Assembly: GCF_901000735.1 (NCBI RefSeq)
Contig: NC_081543.1
Location: 11,515,921-11,579,920, forward strand
Origin: Corylus avellana
Taxonomy: Eukaryota > Streptophyta > Magnoliopsida > Fagales > Betulaceae
Reading direction: 5' to 3'
Length of the DNA: 64,000 nt
This document shows positions 1 through 11,727 of this stretch, in pieces. Made by a program: the position numbers and the translations under genes. Below the pieces are notes generated by a model that had not been told where the DNA came from, did not search any database, and worked only from the letters and a program-made list of their open reading frames with translations. How positions within the stretch are numbered: the stretch's first letter is position 1; the number at the start of each line of letters is the position of its first letter.

Positions 1-50
1 AATAAAGTTATTAAACCACAAGGGGTCAAAGACTCAAAGGTATTTAATTT
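1..50. repeat. End of a foldback element of the AATAAAGTTNTTAAACCACA family
   Basis: The first bases match the right terminus of the foldback element ending near 36025, including a run reading GTTATTAAACCACA followed by GGTCAAAG. The rest of this copy lies outside the window. Confidence 0.4.
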
Positions 51-82
51 TAAATTTAATTATTTAATCAATACTTTACAAA

Positions 83-1659
83 TCATACTTTAATGTAGCA
101 CAGACATCGAGTAAGGATACGTTGTATGCAAATTCCATTTATAACCTCAAAAGTCTTGAAACAATTCCTACATTTCACTGTGCAACTTGAATGTCGTAAG
201 CAAGGGTACCAAGGAGGCATTTCAACAGCAAGAAATGAGTCTTTAAGATGCTTAATTCGAACATATGGATTAGCTTTACGAATACCATCAACACCTTCTG
301 CAGATGATGCATTAAATACATTAATTATAGGATAAAATTGTACTAGGTCAAATAAAAAAATAAAATAAAATAAAATAATTAGCTATGCTATTAAAAAAAA
401 AATCTCTATTTCTTGGCAGCTCTTTTCTTGGCTAGAGGGCCAAAATACTATTGTACTAGGTCAATTCTCTGCTTATTTTCAGCCTTTTTTTTTTTTTTTG
501 TTGGCACTACATTGATTGTTTTAGGTGATTGTTGGGCTCCCCACCCCTTCTTTGTAATATTTTGTTTTTCAATGTAATTTTTATCTTATTTTGAAAAAAA
601 AAAATATAAAATTGGAGACTTGAATTATGAAATATTGAAAAGACTATCCATAATGTGATTTGTCTTACATAATTTAGATACTCTTGATAATTCTTCTGTT
701 TTCTTTTCATGTATAGGCACAACTGGAATGACATGGGTAAAAATTAACTATTGATTTTTTTTTTTACAAATGCTGATCCAATAGCTGATTTTCACTCTCG
801 GATTATCAAACTATATGAAAGTCGTATAATAATTTACTAAATAAAATTACCCTATTCAAAAAAGTTGGTCCCCTATGACTTTTCCAATGTAACGTATATA
901 GCTTTGTCATTTCTTTTAAATTCCAATAGTCCATATGATCACTTAAAAATATGCAGGTCATATATGTTTGGTTTCGTTATCTACCATCAAAACTTCATAC
1001 TAATACGGATTTAGATCCACAACAATTCCTATATTGTGGTCGTTTACTGTTTAAAGAAGTTGGTTTTGAAGTAAATTTGGAAGTTATTTTAACCTTTTCT
1101 ACTAACTTGTTCTCAGGATCACACTTTGATCTAAATCTAAATTTAAACAAATGATCATAATATAATCTTCTTATCTCTTGAAGTGGCCGCTTCACGAAAC
1201 TCGTTTGGCAGCATATTTTAAGACTTTTTTAGCTTTTTAGTAAAAAAATAAAAGCATTAACAAACAACTCATAACATAAAACACTCACAAAATACTTTTA
1301 TCTTTATGTTGCATCACAACCAAAAAAGCAAAAAGTATACTATCTAAAAAGTTTTACCAAACGAACTCTTAATAATACTCTTAATATTCAATATTAATGA
1401 CAATCACTTGCTCGTTATACGTGATTTGAATAATTTTAAATACAAACAAATCTTTTAAATTGAGGTAAATAAATCATCATTTTTCATGAAAGATTTCTAT
1501 CCTTACCAGATATGATGATGCTATAGAATCTAAAGAAATAAGACAAAGAAAGCAAAGAAGATGAAAGAGTTTTTACTACTCACCTGAGTGTGCAATGAAG
1601 ATGAAGATGAAGATGAAGAAAATGACAAGGAAATATTTAGATTTAGGAGTATCGCTCAT
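83..1659 (-). CDS. Defensin-like secreted cysteine-rich peptide, two exons
   Basis: Exons are 1584..1659 and 83..342; joined they encode 111 residues. Exon 1 gives a short polar start, then a very hydrophobic Phe/Ile-rich signal peptide (about residues 9-25, ending A-H-S). The donor is CAG|GTGAG. The acceptor CCTAG at 343-347 keeps the same phase-1 junction as the gene at 7645-8124. Seven cysteines lie at 73, 79, 83, 86, 97, 105 and 107, spacing C-x5-C-x3-C-x2-C-x10-C-x7-C-x-C. The C-x5-C-x3-C and final C-x-C blocks are those of plant defensin-like peptides. Odd points: an unusually long cysteine-free stretch of about 45 residues follows the signal peptide, the usual first cysteine is absent, and an extra cysteine follows the third. 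The intron is about 1.24 kb. A TATA-like box lies about 40 bp upstream. Not recognised as a named gene. The exon pairing is inferred from shared architecture and phase. Confidence 0.55.
343..1583 (-). other. Long intron of the first defensin-like gene
   Basis: This AT-rich stretch lies between the two coding exons. A plus-strand open frame at 951-1154 shows no recognisable domain and I do not call it a gene. Several poly(A) and poly(T) tracts are present. Confidence 0.35.
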
Positions 1660-1697
1660 ATTCTCCTCACTTGTGCTAAAAGGGAGTGTCAATTAAG

Positions 1698-1705
1698 TAT
1701 TTATA
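1698..1705 (-). promoter_or_regulatory. TATA box of the first defensin-like gene
   Basis: TATAAATA on the minus strand, about 40 bp upstream of the ATG at 1659. The two sibling genes have the same octamer at a comparable distance. Confidence 0.5.
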
Positions 1706-1712
1706 ATATAGG

Positions 1713-1743
<31 letters not shown>

Positions 1744-3354
1744 AAGTATAGGTTTATTGGTTCTACTTCTAAAATCTTGCAAGCATTAATAAATAAGGTA
1801 TTATATATCAAGCTGTGGAACCTCAAGTTGACCATTGTATAGGAACTAATGCCTGGTGAACTTGTTTAGGCATGCGTCCGATTTATTTAATACAATTTGA
1901 TTTTCTTTTCTTGAAGAATTATTCTTATTCTCTTTACCCTTTATTTTAAAGATGTCTACTCTTAAAATTATATTTCACCACACAAACAAGACTTATTTCC
2001 CAATCTAGCTAAGAAACTAAATCTATAAGTTTATATCTTAACCTTTAATTGAGAAATATCTGTGCTCATTTTGCTTCAGAAGCTATATATGATGTATTAT
2101 TTTGAAGGTTCATAATGTCTAATAAAGGCAAAAAATTTATTACTGTATTTTCTGTTGCACTGATATAGTAGTAATGTCACGTGTGAAATTGATATTTTCA
2201 CTTACGCCTTGTTCTAAAGGCGGGGTCTTACAAAAGCCGCTTTATGCGGCCATTTTAGAGATGACCGGGTCATTTTTTGACTCATTTCTCACTAATTGTT
2301 TATATTTGGTCTATTGTTAGGGAGTTCACTCCTTTTTTGATGTTATAATCCTTGTATATCTTAATTTCCTTAAAAAAAAAATAAAAATTAGGAAATACAC
2401 TTCTGAATTTTTTTTGAATTGCTAACGGATATTTAAGATAAATTCGATCCATCGATCATATATAGTTTATGCAAATCAATACTACTTCTTTGTGTCTATG
2501 TTTTACATTTATAGTTTTATTATTTTACTGAAGATAAACCCTCACAAAGGACCTAGACAATCTTTGTCTCTATGTCATCTTTTTTTTCTTTTTTTTTTTC
2601 TTCTTCTTTTTCTTTAGGGATCCAATTGTATTCCAAATTTTTGGATTTTTTTTTTTTTTTTTTGTTTTGTTTTGTTTTAATTTACATGAACAAACTTTGG
2701 GAATAGCTTCTTGTCTTCTATAAACTAAATTATGTTGATGTTTATTATGATAAACCTTATGATTATTCTATTTTGTCTTTCTAATAAGTACAAGGAAAGT
2801 ATAAATCTTCATGCCTGGATTTAACATTGTTTAAATGGAAACTAAAAACGAAATAGAGCCTTGAAGTTGCATAAATAACTTTTATATATATATATATATA
2901 TATAAAAAACTAAACTAAACTTCTTAGAGAAAAGAAATATAAATCAAAAGTGAAACTTACTGGTCCTGTGAAAATTATGTAATGGGACAAGATTGAGGTC
3001 ATCTTCATGGACACTTGATCATCTATAGATTGCAGGAAAGTTCAAAATGTTATTTTCTTTTTTAGTTTAAATCTTAGGATGAAAAATGGAAATGGGGGAT
3101 GCAACAAATGAGATGGAATTAAACCAATCATATAACTCTAAACCAATAGTGTGAAGAGTGCATTATAATTGGCTACTCTCTTTCATTTGAATTACTTCTT
3201 TAAAAATCTTGAATAGCCCTTCACAATGAGCACCCTTCGCATTTGCGAGTTGATACCCCCTTCACTTACTCTTCAACTTGTGCAAAGAGACAATTAGGAT
3301 GTTGGTGCAAAGATCTATAGTGACTTCAAAACTGCCTTCAAAAATGCAAAGAGA

Positions 3355-3419
3355 CAACGCATTGTCACTTTGCCTCCATGAACTGACAACCCTACTGGGG
3401 GCAAAGTGACAATGCGTTG
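3355..3419. repeat. Perfect 20-bp inverted repeat (hairpin)
   Basis: The arm at 3355-3374 is the exact reverse complement of 3400-3419, with a 25-bp spacer. A third, direct copy of the right arm with few changes follows at about 3583-3604. This suggests a small foldback element or an internal duplication. Confidence 0.6.
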
Positions 3420-4199
3420 TAGTTGATAGTAGAAAATGTGGGATAGAAAATTTCAAGATGGCATGTGAGGTGTACGTGACGGGTTGACCGTCTGAGTTAA
3501 CGCCTTTGATTGACGAAATAGGGGTTTTGAGCACAAAATGGTAGTTTGATAGGGTCGAGTAGTAGGGTTGTCAGCTCATGGGGGCAAAGTGACAATGTGT
3601 TGTAATTGATGGGGGGAAAAGTTAATTACTTGAAACTATTATTTTGGCATACCTTGAGGACATATAAATTATTTTTTATACCATATAAAGTGATTTGTAA
3701 TTTAGGCCAGCCACAATGACCAATTTTGCATTTATCCCTTTAATATATTTAATTTCCTTTACGCTTATGAATTTCTTCATGGTATGAGAACCACTCGCGA
3801 ACGCTAGTGTTCAATCCCTAATGGTCCTGTAGACTTTTTTCATTTTCGTTTTCCTTCACGGTATAGAGACCATTAATCCTTTTTCATGCTTCTGCCGTCT
3901 GTCTCCTTGGCTGTTGTTCTCCTAGAATAACCCATGCACACCATCTTAGGTAATGAAGCAAAGGTATAGAGAAGCAAAACATCTCAGAATTTGACCTTGG
4001 TGCAACGCCAAACATCCAAAGTAGGCCATGTTTTGGTCCATTGTTTGGCTCATTTTTTGACCTATTGTTGTTAAAGGCCCATCTCCGATTATCATTGCTG
4101 ACCACTACCGTCGCCGACCACCACCACTAGCTACTGCCATCTCCAACCAAAAAAAAAAAAAAAAATCCTTATTTTCAAACTCTAGCTTTTAAAATCTTT

Positions 4200-4440
4200 C
4201 ATCTTGAGTTTGAAGGGAGATTTTATAATATATTTCCTATATTGGGTTTATATGTTCCTTACTAGATTATTCTCCATATAATTATGATTGTAATCACATT
4301 GTATTCACCTACCACATTTTCCCTATAAATAGGGATCATTAGTATTGTAAAGATCATCAATTATAACAGTAAAAATTTAACATTTAAGACTTCAACTTAT
4401 GGATGTAGGCTTATTTTGTGTTTAATTCTTTGTTTCTTTT
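4200..4440 (+). repeat. LTR-like fragment with TATA box
   Basis: A block with TATAAATAGGG at about 4324 follows an AT-rich region and is followed by TATTGTAAAGATCATCA. This layout is typical of the U3/R part of plant Ty1/copia LTRs. No partner LTR or coding region was seen, so it is at most a solo or truncated LTR. Confidence 0.3.
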
Positions 4441-5801
4441 AATTTCCTTTACGCTTACGAATTTCTTCGGGATCTGAAGGGATGATTGGACTTATGGATC
4501 GAAAGACTGTTAGGGAGTCAGGCCCTTGGCTTGTGACCCTTCACGCTGCTAGAGGTCAACTAAGCTTTCTAGTGGATGGCCCATCTCAAGGACCGTTGGT
4601 TTCTGAGCCCTCACCGAGCTAGTACGATGGCAATTTGGAAATGGTTTGTCAATGTCGTCATTTAAAAACCTTGCAAATTCATATAAGTCAAAATCAAATA
4701 TAGAGTTTGGCTTGGACTTTCATGTACTTTTAGGGCCGAAGTTAATTACCACTTTCACTTTTCAATATAAAAATGCCTACTTTGGCTTTTCGTCAATTAA
4801 AAAAAAAAAAAAAAAAATCAGACCTCTGTAATTATAAATTTATCTTAACCTAATAAAATATGAGATAAATCACACCTCCTCCCTTAAAGCATTGGACAAT
4901 AATAATAATGATAAATTAGAGATGATTGCAAAAGTCACTTTTGAATTTTGATATGTGTTAATTTGATCTTGCATTTTCAATTTAAATAATTTGCATAATC
5001 ATCATACCTTGTTAAACCCATATGCTCTTCATTTCCAACATTGGCTTTGACATTGTTATGCCTTATGCCTTTTAAGTTTTAAGGGACTCTAGGCGTTGTA
5101 GATGATTCTCTCACTCTACATGAATTGGATGGGTCACTAAGAATAAGAGGAATGATAGTTTTTTTCTTCTTCTAATTTAATTATATAGACAATAAAGGAA
5201 AATAATATTATTTCATATTATTGATGATGTGGCTTAGTTTTTATGTAGTACGTTAGATAAATTTGTTGATTGAAGTTTTTGGGCTTTGATGGAGTTTTAA
5301 CTGAGTGTTGTTGTTTGTTGTGTGGGGATACTCTCAATTTCAATTGAAATTGAGAGGATCGGTTTCCAAATGTTTTATACTGATATATAATCGAGGTTTA
5401 AATGTTTATAATTTTCGAAATCAAATGCTCATGTTATCTTATCTATGCATGATTTGAATGTTTTTAGGTCATTAATTGTGCCTTATTTAAAGAAAGTTTC
5501 TATGTAAAAAAGATATTAAGGAAAGTTTATAAATGAGAAAAGTTTCTATTTAAAAAAAAAAAAAAAAATTCCAAGGAAAGAGTACTCCTCTACACAAGCT
5601 AACTTTATATTATTACAGAAAGTTTTAAGATGTTTGGCCTCAAAATGAAAGAAGCATGATATATACCACGCTAAGATGCAGGAGTGAACCGTGTTGAAGT
5701 TACAATAGCGTAAATGCTTATCCATCACTAAGTTTCTGATCATGCTGATTTCACTTAAAAGTTGATCAGCTAGCCAGGGTGCATTCGCGGTCACCAGTGT
5801 T

Positions 5802-6480
5802 TTTTTTTTGATGAATAAGAGACTTTATTAGCAAACAAACCAATCAACAATAGTAACACCAAATACAAGCCTTTCCAAAAGGCTGAACAAACTCGACCTC
5901 ACAGAGGCCTACCCCAACCAAATAAAAAAAAACCAGAAGGCAGTCTGCAGATGAGAATACAGACAGCAAACAAAACCAAACCACAAAAATACCACTAAGC
6001 CTCACCAACAAAGACACCCTCCCAAGAGCCTAATTACAAACCACACTATCAATTGCAGCTATTACAAGAATACATCTGCAGGTAAATTCCACTGAGCAGC
6101 TAAAACCAAATTCTCTTTGGTTATAGGAAACTTGCCCTTCCCAGCAACTCTTGTTCTCACTTCCCAAAGAACTTTCCTCAAAATCTGTTCCTCAGAAATA
6201 GGTTGACCAGAGTGTTTTATTTCATTTATAGCGCACCACAAATTGTAGGTAACAGATCCTAGCACAAGACAGCAGAGGAGACTTTTAAGAGTTTTAGCTT
6301 CCCATTTGCTGATTCCTAACTTAAGAACCTCATCCCAGATAATAGGAGGATTGTTTTCATGGCAACGATGCATACAAAACTTCCATATTCTATAACTGAA
6401 GCTACACTCAAAAAACAGATGATCCCTGCTTTCAATTTGATTATGACAGAAGATGCACTTAACCTCACCTTTATAATATG
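5802..6480 (-). mobile_element. 5'-truncated LINE (L1-type) 3' end with zf-RVT domain
   Basis: Read on the minus strand, the open frame ends at 6062. It contains a zinc-binding reverse-transcriptase region: a C-x2-C pair (KCIFCHNQ), then a D-H-L-F-F-E-C block, then W-K-F-C and a tail rich in Leu/Trp. This is the zf-RVT domain found at the C-terminus of plant non-LTR retrotransposon ORF2. About 250 bp of 3' untranslated sequence follows, ending in a tail seen as poly(T) at 5800-5811 on the plus strand. The upstream endonuclease and reverse transcriptase domains are absent, as expected of a dead-on-arrival LINE insertion. No target-site duplication was confirmed. Confidence 0.7.
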
Positions 6481-6489
6481 CTAGACCTC

Positions 6490-7139
6490 AAATAACAAGT
6501 GAAAATGGAAGCTTTTAGTGGTTTAGAAATCATGATTTATGTCATGTTTAATGAAAGAAATTGATTTATGAAATATTCTAAACATATGTTTTATTAAGGA
6601 AAGCTTATGTTATATGTCATATGTCATATGTTATATGAATTGAAGCCTTTGCTTGTATTGTCTTTGTTCATGTTTTTTCCCTGTATGCATTTCATTCTTG
6701 TTATTTGCTTGTAATAAGGCTCTGCCTCTTTGGTTCGCCTACGTTTTATTTTGATTTTCTTGCTTATGTTTTGTAATAAGGCTTGGCTACTCGATCTGCC
6801 TGCTTGGATGTGAACTGAACTTTGGTTAAGATCTTTTAGGTCGTGGATGTGAATTTTAGTCAAAACCTTTGAGTTGTGGAAGTGAACTTCATCTTAGCTT
6901 TTGGGTCGAGGAGGAATTTGCGCTACCTATGCATTGGATTGCGTCTGTCTTATGCAGATCTGTTATTTCAACTGAAAACTAGTCATAGGTTAGCGGAGGT
7001 TTTAGGCGATGTTGTATCCTTATAGTTTTGGTTATAATTTGCATTTTCAGGGCTTTGTGCTCCTGCGATGTAAGAGCTTTATGCTTGTGATTATTATCAA
7101 TGAAATTAGAATGTATTTCTTTCAAAAAAAAAAAAAAAA
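6490..7139 (+). mobile_element. Retroposon 3' untranslated region ending in poly(A)
   Basis: The region has no coding frame, contains repeated TTTTGTAATAAGGCT-type phrases, and ends in a pure poly(A) tract at about 7123-7139, preceded by an AATGAAATT-type signal. This is the layout of a LINE 3' UTR plus tail. It lies in the opposite orientation to the LINE at 5802-6480, so it is a separate insertion. Confidence 0.4.
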
Positions 7140-7644
7140 TTGAAGTCTGCTTAAAATATTTTCTAATCAATTATTTTTAATCGGTTGGAAATGTTACTTG
7201 CTAAGCTTTTCACTCGCATTTTTTTTTTTTTTTCAAGAATTAAGACGACCAAGATAGGAGGATGAGATATTTAGGCTCTTTTGGGAAATTATTGCATTGG
7301 CATATTTCTTATACTATGTTATGTTAGATAATTTTATGTTATGTTATGTTTTGGTAAGTACTTTGAGCACGGACCCAAAAAAAGAAAAAGAAAAAAGAAA
7401 CCCACTTGACTTTTAAGTTTTGTGATGTCTATTAATTGTATGTATTTTGACCTTATATTTCCATAAAATGTCTTCTCATGATATGCATGATAATAGTTTA
7501 CAATTGTCCTGCTCTTTTCACCTTTAAGGCTTTAGGGTTTAACAAACCCTGGCTTTCACATGGCTTTGGCTTGCAATATTGGAAAGAAATGAAAAAATTG
7601 ACAAAAGTATATTACATATGTAGCATGATATATAATCATGAATT

Positions 7645-8124
7645 TTAGAATGCTGACTTAAAGCAGCAGTAACATTTGAACCAACGGATCCGACACACTC
7701 CCCAATCTGCATTGTCCCTTTTCTTGCAATTCATGTCGCATTTATATTGAGAGAAGCATGGCCCGGACCATGTTTTGCTCTTAAACCTCCGATAACATGG
7801 CTCCTCTATCGCCCATTCTATTAATTGCATAATCATAAACATATCATCAGAGAGCAAAATAAGTAATGTTAGAAGTTCCTCTTACGTCCTTTCAAAAATA
7901 ATGTGATTTTTAAAATTATCATTGATCAACTGGTGACTTTAAAAGTCATATCACTTTTGGAGAGACCTAAGAAAGACACAAGAGAGACTTTTAGAATTAC
8001 TTGAACAAAATATATACGTAAAAAAGCTCAAAAAAGCACAAAACTACTCACCTGGATTTGCTAGGAAGATGAAGATCATAAAGAGGATCACAAAGAAGTA
8101 ACTAGAATTTGTATTCTTAGCCAT
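7645..8124 (-). CDS. Defensin-like peptide with eight cysteines, two exons
   Basis: Exons are 8052..8124 and 7645..7817, encoding 81 residues. Exon 1 gives an ATG start and a clear signal peptide (hydrophobic residues about 9-22, then LANP). The donor is CAG|GTGAG; the acceptor TTAATAG precedes 7817; the phase-1 junction is in frame. The mature part has cysteines at 32, 45, 51, 55, 66, 73, 75 and 76, spacing C-x12-C-x5-C-x3-C-x10-C-x6-C-x-C-C. This follows the plant defensin CSalpha/beta pattern, with an aromatic and Gly-Pro-Cys before C2. The last two cysteines are adjacent rather than separated by about three residues, which is unusual. The intron (7818-8051) contains a short foldback element. 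A TATA box lies about 50 bp upstream. The predicted role is a secreted antimicrobial or signalling peptide; this is inferred from the fold only. Confidence 0.75.
7880..7975. repeat. Short foldback (MITE-like) element in a defensin-like intron
   Basis: The left half, around AATGTGATTTTTAAAATTA, pairs with the right half, around GACTTTAAAAGTCATATCAC. The same core (GATGTGACTTTTAAAATTACC) occurs in the foldback at 50398-50517 and in the elements near 38360-39505. Confidence 0.4.
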
Positions 8125-8171
8125 GATTTTCCTCATCACTTGTGATAGATGCATGCAAATGATAATTAGAG

Positions 8172-8179
8172 ATATTTAT
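8172..8179 (-). promoter_or_regulatory. TATA box of the intact defensin-like gene
   Basis: TATAAATA on the minus strand lies about 50 bp upstream of the ATG at 8124. The surrounding promoter sequence is shared with the paralogue at 12564. Confidence 0.55.
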
Positions 8180-8630
8180 ATCATAGAGGTTCTTTCACTG
8201 CATGCATGCTTCAATGATAGCAAAAGGATATGATGATAAGATCAAGGCATATATGTATGAAGACTTTGTCAAATTTGAAACTATTTTATTCATTTAATAC
8301 CACAAATTTAATCTTAGGGAGTTGGGAAGGACATGGAGATATAATGCATTTGGTAGAGGTGAACTAATGAACCATAGAATAGCAATAAATGGGAATATTG
8401 AACCCACAGAATTTTGTCATCAGTGACCACAGAAGTCATCATTCTTTCGTAATTGGCCATTATTTTTCATATTGATAACTACTTTGGCAAACCTCACAAC
8501 TTTTCTATATAGTCAAATTAAGTTTTATTTTATTTTATTTTACTTTTCCTTGAAAGCAACCAGAAAAATTTTCGTATTAACTTAAAGCTATTGAGTCACT
8601 GAAGCGATAAGGATAAATTTTTTTTAAAGG

Positions 8631-9031
8631 AAACTTCACAAAGGCCTCTTGAACTTTCACGTGTTTTGAGAAAACTTCTCAAAAGTTCAAAAACTCTCAA
8701 TTTCACCCCTCGAACTTTTAATTTGATGCAATTTACTTCACTCCGTTAGGGTTTGGTGTTAAACAGACATTAAAATAAATAAAATGACCTTTATACCCTT
8801 GAAGCTTTTATAAAAGTTTAACTTTGACATTAATTTCACATTTAAAAAAAAAAAACGAAAAGTTGAGGGTATTTTGGTATTTGTATAGCCTCCGTTAGGA
8901 TTTAACACCAAATCCTAACAGATGGAGTAAATTGCATCAAATTAGAAGATCGAATGGTAAAATTGAGAGTTTTTGAACTTTGAGTAATCTTCTCAAAACG
9001 TGTGGATGTTCAGAGGGCCTTTATGAAGTTA
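8631..9031. repeat. MITE with terminal inverted repeats of about 150 bp
   Basis: The left arm begins at AAACTTCACAAAGGCCTCT and the right arm ends with the matching complement around 9031. The arms pair imperfectly over about 150 bp each, including the CCGTTAGGGTTTGGTGTTAAA block and its complement. The interior is short and AT-rich with no coding capacity. This is a non-autonomous DNA element of unknown superfamily. Confidence 0.6.
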
Positions 9032-11094
9032 ACCCAAATTCTTATTATAAACAAGGATTTGATTACCCTAAACTGACACGAATAAAGCATAAACAAACAT
9101 AGGATGTAATTGAAAATCTAAATTATTAAACATGTTTTTAACAGCTTTATTTATTTCAAAACTAGAGTTTTTGGATCTTTTAATCGAACTTAAACATCTA
9201 ATTAGTGGATGATTTGTGAGCTTGTATTAATAGAAAATGCATTAATTACTATAAACCTGCTCGCCTTATATGTGTGCATTATGAAGCCTTTGACTCGAAG
9301 TAGAAGACATAGTAAAGAAGTATGACTATAAACCTGAAGATGGTGGGCTAAGGCTCATTGATTGTCATATGACCATGATGTGCTGCAAATGGTTCAAACA
9401 CCATTTAGGTTACCAAGTAGTTGTGTTGTATTTGGTGCCTTTTGGTGAACGGGATGAGGATGATGATGATGATGACAGATGATGAATTTGAAGTTGATGA
9501 GGATGAGAAGGTAGAGGTTTGTTAAGTTTTAGTGTTGGCTTATTTGATAATCAAAACAATGTTTGTAAGTCTTGTAAACGCTTAGATATTTTGGAGTTTA
9601 TCTGGAGTTGATTAAGTGAAGATTTACACTAGTGTCAACAAACGCGTCCTGACGTGATTCCTCTTGGTTCTCCTTCAATCTTGCAAGTGTAGGTTAGGGT
9701 TTTGAATCCTTTAAACCTTCTCCTCTATTCTGATTATGATACTAAGAGCGTGGGCTCTATTGCCTACACAAGACCCCTTTATCTCCGAGTGAAAGAAGGA
9801 CTAGGTTTTTCCTTGTCAAAGTACGACTTGGAAAACCTAAACCCTTTCACAATAACACACGGAAATATGTGGGTTTCTCCTTGTGCAATTAGGTCCAATC
9901 CTTAAGGGATAACAATAAGCTTTGAAAATGGACCTAAAGGGAAAATAAAACTAGCTGCAATAGGCCTAAGTCACTTGTCAATTTGTCATCTCATGACTTA
10001 TCATAGATTACTATTAATTACAATTTATTTCACTAAAAATGTGTAATTGAACTCTAGTATTTATTTTGTTTAATCAAAACTCCTATTGACATCTTATAAA
10101 TGAAATTGACCCATCCATGAAATATCTACAGTAGAATTAAAGTCATAAATAAAATTGTCACTCCAATTCACTATCACTTATTCATTGAGTTTCCGATTTG
10201 ATCTCTTGATAATTCTTGTACTCTTAAAATAATTTTTCATTTAATGCATTTAATTTTAGTAACTCCTTGCCAAAATGCTCGGCTAAAGATTTAGAATAAT
10301 CAATTCACATTAAATTTATCTAAAGGAGGTCATATCTCATGTCTTTTTTATTTTATTTTTATTAAAATCAAAGGATTATGGATTCAATCTTGAAGAGTAA
10401 TGTTCTCACAATGTTGCATGTGATCTCCTAACACACCAAGATTTGAACCATGAAATATTCTACTCTTAAATGTATCAAAGTGATTTCTTCACATTTAAGT
10501 TCACATTGCGCGCTCTCAGGATTAAGAGTCAATGCTATAAGTAGTCATAAGTTCAAGTTATTTATATTGATAGTAGTTTATAGAATAACAACTCACGTGA
10601 TCTATTTAATTCAGTGTACCTGCATCAACACATCAATCAGAAGTGTCTACTTCCATGATCAAGATAGATCATCATGATTCATATGTTATAATCTTTACAA
10701 ATGGATTGCCCAATTCCATTACCAACTATGAACTATAGTTTATAAGTTACAAGGTTTTTGACTTGTGTGATAATCTCATTAACACACATAAGCCATATTC
10801 AATATAACTTAAAGACTACATGTGTGTATATGTATATATCTTAGAAAAAATATGCACATGTATACAATGATATCACCAGTGTTCTTAGTAAAATTAAGAA
10901 AATTAAAACTTTATTTAGTAAATCGAAAATGTCATACAAAAAGAAATTGACTTTTAATTAGGATATAAACCCTAACAAATACAAGTTGTGGCAATGGAAA
11001 GATAGAAGTGAAATTTGAAAAAGAAATTAAGGTGAAAAAAGTATTACATATATTTATTTAGCATGGTAGAGTACTAGATCATGCAGTACTTAAT
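9032..11094. other. Intergenic stretch without recognisable gene
   Basis: The stretch contains open frames at 9702-9905 and 10450-10677 that show no domain, and a GAT repeat near 9451-9476. Sequence near 9205-9240 is repeated near 12955-13000, part of the older duplication that also carried the defensin-like gene. Nothing else could be supported. Confidence 0.4.
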
Positions 11095-11696
11095 TTAGAT
11101 TGTTGAATTAAAGCAGCAGTAACATTTGAACCAACGAATCCGACATGCACACTCCCCAAGTTGCATTGTCCCTTGTCTTGCAATTCATGTCACATTTAAA
11201 TTGAGAGAAGCATGGCCCAGACCATGTTTGGCTCTTAAACCTACGATAACAAGGCTCCTCTATTGCCCGTTCTGTAAAGAAATGGCATCATAAGTAAGCA
11301 AAATACATTAAAAAACACGAAAAATGCAAAACAATTAAGTTACATTTCTTGCAACTCGATCTATGGTTCTTCGATCTGCCCCAGAAGGGTTTAATTAAAT
11401 CATTTGTCATGCAGCTTTCTGCTCAGAAGAGAAAAGAAGAGCCCTTTTTTTTCTCATTTGTTGAGGTTAATTAATTTGTATGAAACTCGTGATGTCCCAA
11501 AACAATTTAACCAACAGTTCTGCAGACCCATTTCTTAGTTTTGTCCAATATTCAAGGACCATGTAATTTTTGATCCATTTTTTTATTATTGGTTTGTTTT
11601 TTCTACACTCTATTTTTGTTTTGAATCTTTTGTTGGGGAGTCTAACCCTTTCAGTTTTAGACCCACGTAACTATGTAACCCTTCAATATTTGATTA

Positions 11697-11727
<31 letters not shown>

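Larger units (their letters stand above)
1706..5801. other. AT-rich intergenic stretch with repeat debris
   Basis: I see no gene here. The stretch holds long poly(T) tracts (1714-1739, 2649-2663), a TA microsatellite near 2883-2904, a possible LINE-like 3' tail at 2215-2385 ending in poly(A), a 20-bp perfect inverted repeat (3355-3419), and an LTR-like fragment around 4200-4440. The open frames inside are short and match no family I know. Confidence 0.5.

Noticed and set aside
951..1195. Plus- and minus-strand frames in the long intron
   Set aside because: No recognisable motif, no start context or splice support; left as intron.
1588..1842. Plus-strand acidic open frame starting with Asp/Glu repeats
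   Set aside because: It is the antisense of the signal-peptide exon (GAAGATGAAGATG is the complement of the Phe/Ile-rich hydrophobic core) followed by a poly(T) run.
3884..4105. Minus-strand 73-residue frame
   Set aside because: No motif, surrounded by repeat-like sequence; cannot be supported as a gene.
9702..9905. Plus-strand 67-residue frame
   Set aside because: Protein-like in places but without a known motif or splice support.
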